Of a stretch of 64,000 bases of DNA, positions 55,844 to 62,895 are shown piece by piece (positions within the stretch are counted from its first letter, which is position 1; each line of letters begins with the position of its first letter). The notes beneath the pieces were generated by a model that worked only from the letters and a program-made list of their open reading frames with translations, made no database searches and was not told where the DNA came from. Both the position numbers and the translations under genes were made by a program. The stretch comes from Bacteroidota bacterium (GTDB taxonomy: Bacteria > Bacteroidota > Bacteroidia > UKL13-3): positions 1-64,000 of the forward strand of contig JANYDU010000024.1 of the NCBI GenBank assembly GCA_025359805.1. The letters are read 5' to 3'.

Positions 55844-56785
55844 ATGCTCGAAAACGTCACTCCAAAATCTCCAACTCTGTTTTTCATCTCAAGATTTTTC
55901 ATTCTTGCAGGGATGGTATTGTTTTTTATGTCGGTTTTTTATGGAATAGGAATAACGATTTGTAAATATTTATTTGATGTAGATATTATGGCTGATCCTT
56001 CTATACTGTATAATTATAATAGCAATCCTGATGTTTTAAAAGCCGTAAAGTTTCTACAAGTATTTTCTTCAATAGGATTATTTGTGATACCTGCTTGGTA
56101 TTTTCCCAAGGCCATTCAACAAGATTCAAAAACATTTTTACAAATCACCTCAGGCTTTTCATTAAAAAATATTGGATTGGGAATTGGTATTTTAATTATC
56201 TCAACTCCCTTTATATCGTGGTTAGTGTATGCCAATGAAAGTATTGTTTTTCCAGCATCATTAGCACAATTAGAACAACAATTAAAAACTGCCGAATTAA
56301 CTGCGCAACAATTGACTCAGGCATTTATTAAAACAGATTCTTTTGCTGGGCTGATGATAAATATGATTATTGTGGCGCTTGTTCCTGCTATTTGTGAAGA
56401 ACTTTTATTCCGTGGAGCATTGCAACAGTTTATTGCTTTTTGTTTCCGTAACCGACATGCTGCAGTGTGGAGTACAGCACTTATTTTTAGTGCCTTTCAC
56501 GGACAATTTTATGGATTTTTTCCACGTTTAATTTTAGGAGCTATGCTTGGTTATATGTTTATTTATTCAGGTAGTTTATGGGTTTCTGTAATCGTGCATT
56601 TTATTAATAATGCTTTAGCCTTACTTGCCAATTATTATAAATGGAACGAAGGCACAATTGATTTTTTAAAAGAAGATTATGTGTTTCCGGTTTATGTAAA
56701 TGTATTGAGTTTTGCATTAAGTGTTGGAGCTATTTATTTGATGTATTTATACAGAAAAAAGAAAATTTGGTACAATGGCGAATGA
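55844..56785 (+). CDS. CPBP-family intramembrane glutamic endopeptidase
   Basis: This is a polytopic membrane protein with about eight hydrophobic segments. The Abi/CPBP signature is present: CEELLFRGAL (EE-x-x-F-R motif) in the middle, FSAFHGQFYGFFPR with the second-motif His, and a final HFINNALA. These residues form the active site of Rce1-like proteases. The start is the ATG giving MLENVTPKSP; a TTG seven codons upstream lies in a TTAATTTG promoter-like box. The gene begins the rightward run CPBP-DUF2007-cdsA-SRPBCC and overlaps the DUF2007 gene by 11 bp. The substrate is unknown. Length is 313 residues. Confidence 0.9.
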   Translation: MLENVTPKSPTLFFISRFFILAGMVLFFMSVFYGIGITICKYLFDVDIMADPSILYNYNSNPDVLKAVKFLQVFSSIGLFVIPAWYFPKAIQQDSKTFLQITSGFSLKNIGLGIGILIISTPFISWLVYANESIVFPASLAQLEQQLKTAELTAQQLTQAFIKTDSFAGLMINMIIVALVPAICEELLFRGALQQFIAFCFRNRHAAVWSTALIFSAFHGQFYGFFPRLILGAMLGYMFIYSGSLWVSVIVHFINNALALLANYYKWNEGTIDFLKEDYVFPVYVNVLSFALSVGAIYLMYLYRKKKIWYNGE

Positions 56786-56975
56786 TTGGATAAAAGTGTT
56801 TAGCACAGGAAATACCATTGAAGCAGAAATTATTTTATCGATGCTAAAAGAGCATGGAATTGATGCGGTGGAAATGAATAAACAAGATAGCAGTTATCAG
56901 GCTTTCGGATACGTAGAAGTTTACTGTCCAAAAGATAATGTAATTGAAGCACTACATCTCATTAACAAGAAATAA
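56775..56975 (+). CDS. DUF2007 family small protein
   Basis: The 66-residue protein matches the DUF2007 pattern: WIKVFSTGNTIEAEIILSML at the start, then LKEHGIDAVEMNKQDSSYQA, and a VEVYCPKDNVIEAL end. The family forms a small ferredoxin-like fold and is described as a putative signal-transducing protein with no proven function. Its ATG lies inside the end of the CPBP gene, which suggests translational coupling. cdsA follows after 4 bp. Confidence 0.9.
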   Translation: MANDWIKVFSTGNTIEAEIILSMLKEHGIDAVEMNKQDSSYQAFGYVEVYCPKDNVIEALHLINKK

Positions 56976-56979
56976 AAAT

Positions 56980-57795
56980 ATGGATAGTAATTTTTTACAA
57001 CGTACACTCACTGGGTTTTTATTTGTAACAGCAGTTGTGGCTTGCACTTTATGGAGTGAATTTTCTTTTTTCTTTTTATTATTTGTAGTAAATTTTTTGT
57101 GTTTGTTGGAGTTTTATGAATTGGTTTTGCCCGATAAATCGTGGATAGAAAAATACTTAGGTATTATTGCAGGATCTATTATTTATGTGATGTTTTCGAT
57201 GATATTTTCTGCCAATCTTTCTATTGCTTGGTACTATCATTTAATTCCTGTTTTTTTAACTATTTTCATTATTAAATTATTTGAAAAATCACATAACGAA
57301 TTTTCTACGCTTGCCTTTCAAGTATTGGGTTTGATGTACATTACACTTCCTATTGTGATGCTAACCAAAATGGGTTTTTTTAATTCGTTTGATTACAGTG
57401 CGGGTTTACCCATGGGATTTTTTTTATTGTTATGGACGAGTGATACCGGGGCGTATTTGGCAGGAAGAAGTTTTGGAAAACATAAATTATTTGAACGCGT
57501 ATCCCCTAAAAAAACTTGGGAAGGAAGTTTTGGTGGATTAATTTTAACACTTGTTATTGCTTATGGAATTTCTTTTTTGTTTGATGATGTAAATACAATT
57601 GATTGGCTAATTATTGGTGCTTTAATAGTTGTATTTGGAACGTTTGGAGATTTATTTGAATCATTATTAAAACGTAATTTACATATTAAAGATTCAGGAA
57701 AAATTTTACCCGGACATGGTGGTGTATTGGATCGTTTTGATGGATTATTTTTAGCTGTACCCGCAGTATTTTTTTATTTATTGTTTACGAATTAA
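56980..57795 (+). CDS. cdsA: Phosphatidate cytidylyltransferase
   Basis: CdsA makes CDP-diacylglycerol for phospholipid synthesis in the inner membrane. I take the ATG giving MDSNFLQRTLTGFLF; the frame is open 12 codons further. About seven membrane helices are visible. The C-terminal family signature is complete in SLLKRNLHIKDSG followed by KILPGHGGVLDRFDG. SDTGAYLAGRSFGKHKLF and SPKKTWEGSFGG are further conserved blocks. The length of 271 residues is normal. It sits between DUF2007 and an SRPBCC gene with 4- and 3-bp gaps, so the operon is tight. It uses the same lipid pathway as gpsA at the window start. Confidence 0.95.
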   Translation: MDSNFLQRTLTGFLFVTAVVACTLWSEFSFFFLLFVVNFLCLLEFYELVLPDKSWIEKYLGIIAGSIIYVMFSMIFSANLSIAWYYHLIPVFLTIFIIKLFEKSHNEFSTLAFQVLGLMYITLPIVMLTKMGFFNSFDYSAGLPMGFFLLLWTSDTGAYLAGRSFGKHKLFERVSPKKTWEGSFGGLILTLVIAYGISFLFDDVNTIDWLIIGALIVVFGTFGDLFESLLKRNLHIKDSGKILPGHGGVLDRFDGLFLAVPAVFFYLLFTN

Positions 57796-57798
57796 TTC

Positions 57799-58332
57799 AT
57801 GAAACTGTTTAAAATATTTGTATCATTTTTTGTTATCGTTGGATTGTTTTTTGGTATTTCATTTTTATTTCCGCATACCTATAAAGTAGAGCGAAGTATA
57901 GAAATTAATAAACCCGTAAGCGGGGTTTTTACTTTTATGGGCGATTTAAAAAATTGGGAAAAATGGAGCGTATGGAATAACACTTTGGACTCGTCATTAT
58001 ATATTTTTTATAGCCAACGAACCGATTCAATTGGAGCCAAACAATATTTTAACGGAAATCTATTAGGCACTGGAAGATTTATCATTAATAATTATCAACC
58101 CAATAGTATTGTGGGGTATAATTTACACATGCACGGAAGTGAAGTGAAAGCCAATGGAACATTTTTCTTTCGAGCAAAAAACAATACTACACTTTTAACT
58201 TGGATTGATTCGGGAGATGTTGGTTATAATCCCATTTTTAGATATATGATTCCATCAAAAGTATCTTCAACCGAAAAAGCTTTTGATGATGGATTGAAAA
58301 GGATTAAAGAGGTGTTAGAAAAGCAGCAATGA
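57799..58332 (+). CDS. SRPBCC (START/polyketide-cyclase-like) family protein, membrane-anchored
   Basis: One membrane segment (residues about 5-25, FKIFVSFFVIVGLFFGISFLF) precedes a 150-residue SRPBCC-type domain. The domain opens KVERSIEINKPVSGVFTFM, has GDLKNWEKWSVWNNT, and ends with a long helix STEKAFDDGLKRIKEVLEKQ. This fold usually binds lipids or other hydrophobic ligands. It is last in the CPBP-DUF2007-cdsA run, so a link with membrane lipids is plausible. No catalytic residues can be named. The length is 177 residues. Confidence 0.85.
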   Translation: MKLFKIFVSFFVIVGLFFGISFLFPHTYKVERSIEINKPVSGVFTFMGDLKNWEKWSVWNNTLDSSLYIFYSQRTDSIGAKQYFNGNLLGTGRFIINNYQPNSIVGYNLHMHGSEVKANGTFFFRAKNNTTLLTWIDSGDVGYNPIFRYMIPSKVSSTEKAFDDGLKRIKEVLEKQQ

Positions 58333-58333
58333 A

Positions 58334-58363
58334 ATTGAAAAGTGTAAGCATTCACTTTTCAAT
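58334..58363. terminator. Hairpin at the end of the CPBP-cdsA operon
   Basis: ATTGAAAAGTG and CACTTTTCAAT are perfect 11-bp arms around an 8-nt loop, directly after the SRPBCC stop. It is also placed to end the convergent guaB transcript, although the U-run is weak on both sides. Confidence 0.7.
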
Positions 58364-58432
58364 CATTCCAAACAATTATTGGGGGCTAAAAAATTTATCA
58401 TTCAACTTCATCAACACCAATTTTTTTAATAA

Positions 58433-59905
58433 TTATCTCTTGCTATAATTTGGTGCTTCTTTAGTAATGGTAACATCATGCGCATGACTTTCTTTAGCAC
58501 CTGCTCCAGTTATTTTTATGAATTGTGCTTTTTGTAATGCCTTAATATCTTTTGAACCAGTGTATCCCATTCCTGCACGTAAGCCTCCAACAAATTGATA
58601 AGTAACTTCTGAAAGATTTCCTTTAAATGGAACAATTCCAACAATTCCTTCGGGCACTAATTTTGAAATTTCATCTTCGGCATCTTGAAAATATCTATCC
58701 TTCGACCCTTCTTTCATGGCTTCAATAGAACCCATACCACGGTATGATTTAAATTTTCGTCCTTCATAAATAATAGTTTCACCTGGAGATTCTTCTACAC
58801 CTGCAAATATAGAACCCGACATCACTGTGCTTGCGCCTGCTGCAATGGCTTTTACAATATCCCCACTGTATCTAATTCCACCATCGGCAATAATGGGAAC
58901 ACCGCTTTTTGCAATGGCACGTGCAGCTTCATAAATAGCAGTTAGTTGAGGAACTCCAATGCCGGCAATAATTCGTGTGGTGCAAATAGAACCAGGTCCA
59001 ACTCCTACTTTTACGCCATCAACTCCAGCAGCAACTAATGCTTTTGCGCCTTCTCCTGTAGCTACATTTCCTGCAATAATATCAACATCACTAAACATTT
59101 TTTTTAAACGTTTTACTTCATTTAAAACACCTTGTGAATGTCCGTGAGCGGTATCAATTATAATTACATCAACGCTAGCTTTTACTAATGCCGCAATTCT
59201 ATCTTGTGTATCGGGAGTTACACCAACTGCTGCTCCAACCATTAATCTGCCATGCGTATCTTTACAAGCATTTGGATGCGCTTTAATTTTTAAAATATCT
59301 TTGTAAGTAATCAGTCCTTTGAGTTTTCCTTTTTTATCAACTACAGGAAGTTTTTCAATTTTATATTTTTGAAGAATAGATTCTGCCTTTTTTAAATCTG
59401 TTCCTTCGGGTGCAGTAATGAGATTTTCGGAAGTCATAATCTCACTTACTTTTTTACTCATTGTTTTTTCAAAACGCAAATCACGGTTGGTAAGAATTCC
59501 AACTAATTTAAAATCGTCATTCACAATTGGAATTCCACCAATTTTATTTTCCTGCATTATTTTCAACGCATCTTTTAATGTAGCATTTACCGATAAAGTA
59601 ATGGGGTCGAGAATCATTCCGCTTTCGCTGCGTTTTACCTTTCGCACTTTCTCAGCTTGTTGATCAATGCTCATGTTTTTATGCAAAATTCCAATTCCAC
59701 CTTCTTGTGCTAATGCAATGGCAAGTCTCGATTCGGTAACTGTATCCATAGCTGCCGATACAATTGGAATGTTGATGGTAATGTTTCTAGTAAGTTGTGT
59801 TTTGGTGCTTACATCACGAGGAAGAATTTGTGAATAAGCCGGTAGAACTAAAACGTCATCATACGTTAATCCTTCTCCATAAAATTTATCTGTGTATCTT
59901 AACAT
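58433..59905 (-). CDS. guaB: Inosine-5'-monophosphate dehydrogenase
   Basis: GuaB oxidises IMP to XMP, the committed step to GMP. The TIM-barrel N-terminus [14 protein letters not shown] (12-25) is followed by tandem CBS domains (about 95-210) that bind adenine or guanine nucleotides in other bacteria. The active-site loop [11 protein letters not shown] contains catalytic Cys308. [23 protein letters not shown] and [10 protein letters not shown] are conserved. The length of 490 residues is normal. The leader carries a perfect TAGATTTG promoter box and a 10-bp inverted repeat that ends at the ATG. It is downstream of pcd, pth, rplY and prs on the same strand. Confidence 0.97.
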   Translation of the reverse strand: MLRYTDKFYGEGLTYDDVLVLPAYSQILPRDVSTKTQLTRNITINIPIVSAAMDTVTESRLAIALAQEGGIGILHKNMSIDQQAEKVRKVKRSESGMILDPITLSVNATLKDALKIMQENKIGGIPIVNDDFKLVGILTNRDLRFEKTMSKKVSEIMTSENLITAPEGTDLKKAESILQKYKIEKLPVVDKKGKLKGLITYKDILKIKAHPNACKDTHGRLMVGAAVGVTPDTQDRIAALVKASVDVIIIDTAHGHSQGVLNEVKRLKKMFSDVDIIAGNVATGEGAKALVAAGVDGVKVGVGPGSICTTRIIAGIGVPQLTAIYEAARAIAKSGVPIIADGGIRYSGDIVKAIAAGASTVMSGSIFAGVEESPGETIIYEGRKFKSYRGMGSIEAMKEGSKDRYFQDAEDEISKLVPEGIVGIVPFKGNLSEVTYQFVGGLRAGMGYTGSKDIKALQKAQFIKITGAGAKESHAHDVTITKEAPNYSKR

Positions 59906-59934
59906 GGCAAATAATTTACTTGATATTATTTGCC
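59906..59934 (-). promoter_or_regulatory. 10-bp inverted repeat abutting the guaB start codon
   Basis: GGCAAATAAT-N9-ATTATTTGCC is a perfect palindrome whose inner end touches the ATG. In the mRNA it would form a hairpin directly before the initiation codon. In DNA it is an operator-sized dyad. It lies downstream of the likely -7 box. Confidence 0.6.
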
Positions 59935-59937
59935 GTG

Positions 59938-59945
59938 CAAATCTA
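59938..59945 (-). promoter_or_regulatory. -7 element of guaB
   Basis: The minus strand reads TAGATTTG, a perfect TAnnTTTG, 32 bp before the guaB ATG. It shows that guaB can be transcribed apart from pcd. No TTG is found at 19-20 bp upstream. Confidence 0.6.
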
Positions 59946-59974
59946 TTGCAATCTGTGGGTATAAAAAATTAAGT

Positions 59975-60205
59975 TTACATTTCGTCTAAAAGTGCTGCCA
60001 ATTCTTTGTCTTTTTCGGTAACAATATTTCCAGCACTATGTGTTTTTAAAACCACATGAACTCTATTATACACATTAGTCCATTCAGGATGATGATCTAA
60101 TTTTTCAATAGTGTATGATGCTTTTATCATCCAAGCCAAGGCATCGCCAAAGGTTTTAAATGTAAATGTTTTTTGTAGTGAATTATCTTTTTCTATCCAG
60201 TTCAT
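59975..60205 (-). CDS. 4a-hydroxytetrahydrobiopterin dehydratase (pterin-4a-carbinolamine dehydratase)
   Basis: The small enzyme recycles the hydroxypterin made by aromatic amino acid hydroxylases. The family signature is clear: KLDHHPEWTNVYNRVHVVLKT (read as LDHHPEW with the His-His-Pro core, then YNRV and a later His), followed by a terminal Asp-containing helix (VTEKDKELAALLDEM). The length of 76 residues is slightly shorter than the usual 90-110 because the N-terminus starts late, at WIEKDNSLQKTF. It lies one base after the pth stop, so it is in that operon. No aromatic hydroxylase gene is nearby. Confidence 0.92.
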   Translation of the reverse strand: MNWIEKDNSLQKTFTFKTFGDALAWMIKASYTIEKLDHHPEWTNVYNRVHVVLKTHSAGNIVTEKDKELAALLDEM

Positions 60206-60206
60206 A

Positions 60207-60770
60207 CTATTTAATATTATAAAAATTCATTGTTCTTTCTAAACCAATTTGTGCAAACGATTCAATTGAATCTATAGAATGCTTAATGAGTTCGGGTAAT
60301 AATTTTTGTTCATCATCATCCCATTTTCCCAGTACAAATTCTACCTGTCTGCCTTTTAAAAAATTATTTCCAATACCAAATCTTAGTCGAGGATAATTTT
60401 GTGTGAGCAATAATTCATTAATACTTTTTAATCCATTATGTCCGGCATCACTTCCCTTTTCACGTATTCTAATTTTTCCAAAGGGAATGGCCAAATCATC
60501 AACCAAAATAAAAATATTATTGGCATCAATTTTTAATTTTTCCATCCAATATCTTACCGCTTTGCCACTTAAATTCATGTAGGTTGAAGGTTTAATAATA
60601 TGCAATTGTTTTCCTTTAAAATTTACTAAACTATAATCTGCATAACGATCGGGAGCAAAGGATGCATTGTGTTTTTTTACGAGCGCATCAGCCACATCAA
60701 AACCAATATTATGACGGGTATGTGCGTATTCATCTCCAATATTTCCTAACCCAACTATTAAAAATTTCAT
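60207..60770 (-). CDS. pth: Peptidyl-tRNA hydrolase
   Basis: Pth releases peptides from peptidyl-tRNA that drops off ribosomes. Core residues are visible: LIVGLGNIGDEYAHTRHNIGF with the catalytic His in RHNIGF and Asn10-equivalent in GLGN, PSTYMNLSGKAV with the conserved Asn, LVDDLAIPFGKIRIREKGSDAGHNGLKSI with the Asp and His, and RLRFGIG. The length of 187 residues is normal. It follows rplY across a terminator hairpin. A TTTATTTG near-box just upstream of its ATG may give it a promoter of its own. Confidence 0.96.
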   Translation of the reverse strand: MKFLIVGLGNIGDEYAHTRHNIGFDVADALVKKHNASFAPDRYADYSLVNFKGKQLHIIKPSTYMNLSGKAVRYWMEKLKIDANNIFILVDDLAIPFGKIRIREKGSDAGHNGLKSINELLLTQNYPRLRFGIGNNFLKGRQVEFVLGKWDDDEQKLLPELIKHSIDSIESFAQIGLERTMNFYNIK

Positions 60771-60786
60771 GGTACAAATAAAACAA

Positions 60787-60815
60787 AAAACCCTGAAGCA
60801 TTGCTTCAGGGTTTT
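60787..60815. terminator. Rho-independent terminator between rplY and pth
   Basis: AAAACCCTGAAGC and GCTTCAGGGTTTT are perfect 13-bp arms with a 3-nt loop, flanked by A and T runs on the two sides. It is the strongest hairpin in the window and should end the prs-rplY transcript, or attenuate transcription into pth. Confidence 0.92.
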
Positions 60816-60840
60816 GGATAAAAAAGTTAAAAAGTATGAA

Positions 60841-61461
60841 TTACTTTTTAGGAGCCGGAGCAGCTTTAGCAGCAGCGCCCGCAGCTGGAGCAGCAGCAGC
60901 TTTTGCTTCTTCTACCGCAGCTCTTGTTACTTTAACCGAAACAACTGGGTTGTTTGGTGCATCAAGCAAAGTAAAATTACCTATTTTTACTTCATTCACT
61001 TTAACCGATTTTCCAATCTCTAAAGTATCAATTGGAATTTCAATAAAATCAGGAAGGTTTGGAGGTAAACAACGTACTAATAATTTTTTGTACTTCACGA
61101 TTAACTTACCACCTTGGCGAACTCCAATGGAGTTACCCACAAGTTTAACAGGAATCATCATTTCAATTTCTTTGTCGTCTTTAATTTCTAAAAAATCGGC
61201 ATGAAGAATTGAATCGTTAACGGAATGGAACTGGATGTCTTTTAAGATAGCACGATAGATTTTTCCATCGATTTCCAGTTTAACTTTGTAAGCATTCGGA
61301 GTATAAACCAAAGGTTTAAAATCTGCAGAATACATTGAAAAATGGATGTGCTCATTTGGGCCGTACATAACGCATGGCACTTTACCCTCGTTTCGAAGTG
61401 TTTTGGTAGATGCTTTACCAACCCCGTCCCGCAAGTAACCGAACATGGCAACTGATTTCAT
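60841..61461 (-). CDS. rplY: 50S ribosomal protein L25 (general stress protein Ctc type)
   Basis: L25 binds 5S rRNA. I start at MKSVAMFGYLRDGVGKAST; a TTG eight codons earlier is unlikely. The N-terminal L25 domain (TKTLRNEGKVPCVMYG) is followed by the longer TL5/Ctc beta domain (VNDSILHADFLEIKDDKEIE, IPVKLVGNSIGVRQGGKL). An Ala/Pro-rich low-complexity tail (PAAGAAAKAAPAPKK) ends it. The length is 206 residues. It lies 71 bp downstream of prs and upstream of pth, a widely conserved order. Confidence 0.94.
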   Translation of the reverse strand: MKSVAMFGYLRDGVGKASTKTLRNEGKVPCVMYGPNEHIHFSMYSADFKPLVYTPNAYKVKLEIDGKIYRAILKDIQFHSVNDSILHADFLEIKDDKEIEMMIPVKLVGNSIGVRQGGKLIVKYKKLLVRCLPPNLPDFIEIPIDTLEIGKSVKVNEVKIGNFTLLDAPNNPVVSVKVTRAAVEEAKAAAAPAAGAAAKAAPAPKK

Positions 61462-61532
61462 TTTATTTTTTATTTTGTTTTTCAAAGCTTCATTGCTTCC
61501 GCTTGCAACGCTGCTTTAAGTTATACTTTATT

Positions 61533-62489
61533 TTATGCGGATTTATTTTCGTTAACGTTAAAGAGCGAACTAATGGATCCAAACTCTGTAACATTTTTAA
61601 TAGCATTGGCAAAAAGTGTGGCAACAGAAAGCACTTTTATTTTTTTACTTTCTCGTTGTAAAGGAATAGTATCACAAACTACTAATTCATCAATTACCGA
61701 GTTCTCAATGGTTTCATACGCTTTGCCCGAAAGCACAGGATGCGTACACATGGCACGCACACTCAATGCTCCTTTATCTTTTAGCATTTGTGCAGATTTA
61801 GCCAATGTATTTCCTGTATCAATAATATCATCAATTAATATCACATCTTTTCCTTTCACATCACCAATCAATGTCATGGATGCAATTTCATTAGCACGTT
61901 TTCTTTCCTTATCACAAATAACCATATCCAGATTTAATGCCCTGGCAAAATTTCTTGTTCTGTTTGATGAACCCATATCTGGCGAAGCCAAAATAAGATT
62001 TGATTCTTTTAGGTCGCGGATGTAAGGAATAAAAACAACGGATGAATCTAAATGATCAACTGGAACTTCAAAAAAACCTTGAATTTGAGGTGCATGAAGA
62101 TCCATGGTCATTACTCGGCTTGCACCAACAGCTTTAAGCAAATCCGCAACTACTTTTGAACCAATGGAAACACGGGGCTTATCTTTTCTATCTTGCCTTG
62201 CCATTCCAAAATATGGAATAACGGCAGTAATATAATGGGCCGATGCGCGCTTGGCTGCATCTATCATCAACAATAATTCTAATAAATTATCGGCATTAGG
62301 AAAAGTAGATTGAATAAAGAATACATCACTTCCTCTCACTGATTCATTAATACTGGGTTGAATTTCTCCATCACTAAACTGAGCCACCGTAACATCACCA
62401 AGTGACTTGCCATAAGCATCAGCAATTTTCTCGGCTAAGTAGCGAGAGTTTCTTCCTGAAAACAATTTTACCTCGTTGTGTGGCGACAT
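61533..62489 (-). CDS. prs: Ribose-phosphate pyrophosphokinase
   Basis: Prs makes PRPP from ribose 5-phosphate and ATP for purine, pyrimidine, His, Trp and NAD synthesis. I start at the ATG giving MSPHNEVKLFSGRNS. A longer open frame runs back through the tRNA-Gln gene and cannot be real. Motifs: FSDGEIQPSINESVRG, the flexible loop YFGMARQDRKDKPR, TMDLHAPQIQGFFEVPVDHL, and the PRPP-binding loop LIDDIIDTGNTL. The length of 318 residues is normal. tRNA-Gln lies just upstream with a terminator between; rplY, pth, pcd and guaB follow. No TAnnTTTG box is seen directly before the gene. Confidence 0.96.
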   Translation of the reverse strand: MSPHNEVKLFSGRNSRYLAEKIADAYGKSLGDVTVAQFSDGEIQPSINESVRGSDVFFIQSTFPNADNLLELLLMIDAAKRASAHYITAVIPYFGMARQDRKDKPRVSIGSKVVADLLKAVGASRVMTMDLHAPQIQGFFEVPVDHLDSSVVFIPYIRDLKESNLILASPDMGSSNRTRNFARALNLDMVICDKERKRANEIASMTLIGDVKGKDVILIDDIIDTGNTLAKSAQMLKDKGALSVRAMCTHPVLSGKAYETIENSVIDELVVCDTIPLQRESKKIKVLSVATLFANAIKNVTEFGSISSLFNVNENKSA

Positions 62490-62525
62490 AGTTTTTGTTG
62501 ATGATAGTTTACTTGTTTGAAAAAA

Positions 62526-62560
62526 ATTGCCGGATCTATCTATAAATAAAACCCGGCAAT
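62526..62560 (-). terminator. Terminator after tRNA-Gln
   Basis: ATTGCCGG and CCGGCAAT are perfect 8-bp arms around a 19-nt loop. On the minus strand the hairpin is followed by a T-run. It lies between tRNA-Gln and prs, so prs may depend on read-through. Confidence 0.82.
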
Positions 62561-62572
62561 ATTCTCTTTTTG

Positions 62573-62645
62573 TTGTCCGACTAGGGCTCGAACCTAGACT
62601 CCTCTGGACCAAAACCAGATGTGTTGCCAGTTACACCATCGGACA
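62573..62645 (-). tRNA. tRNA-Gln (anticodon UUG)
   Basis: The minus strand gives a 73-nt cloverleaf. The acceptor stem TGTCCGA pairs with TCGGACA. The anticodon stem TCTGG/CCAGA encloses loop TTTTGGT with anticodon TTG. The T-arm CTAGG-TTCGAGC-CCTAG is present. The discriminator is A and CCA is not encoded. Confidence 0.96.
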
Positions 62646-62655
62646 AAATGGGATG

Positions 62656-62685
62656 CAAATGTAATGATAGCTGCAAATAATACAA
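62656..62685 (-). promoter_or_regulatory. Promoter of tRNA-Gln
   Basis: On the minus strand TTG (62685-62683) and TACATTTG (62663-62656) are spaced exactly 19 bp, a perfect consensus promoter, 10 bp upstream of the mature tRNA 5' end. The gap from here to 62895 shows only a TAGATTCG near-box (62870-62877) ahead of the next gene. Confidence 0.85.
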
Positions 62686-62895
62686 ATGGCTTTTTATAAA
62701 AAAATAAAATAAGGTTTAATATGAGTTTCTGTTAGTAGTTTTTACGTGCTCTTTAATAGATGAGCAAACAGAATTATATGTTCAGTAAACTCACCCTTTG
62801 TTTTGTGTGGCTAACCTATATTTTTCCCTGTTTATCCTAAAATAATATTATCATTTACATAGTATCTATTAGATTCGCACCCGTTAAAAAAAATC

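Noticed and set aside
56944..56979. Upstream in-frame extension of cdsA
   Set aside because: It overlaps the DUF2007 gene end; the ATG at 56980 fits spacing and the CdsA N-terminus better.
61573..62025. 150-codon + strand frame
   Set aside because: It is antisense to prs, whose motifs are complete in the other strand.
62490..62612. N-terminal extension of the prs frame
   Set aside because: It runs through the terminator and into the tRNA-Gln gene; the ATG at 62489 gives the normal Prs N-terminus.
62760..62840. 26-codon hydrophobic frame (MSKQNYMFSKLTLC...)
   Set aside because: It has no promoter box or conserved feature and sits in a plain intergenic gap; chance is likelier.
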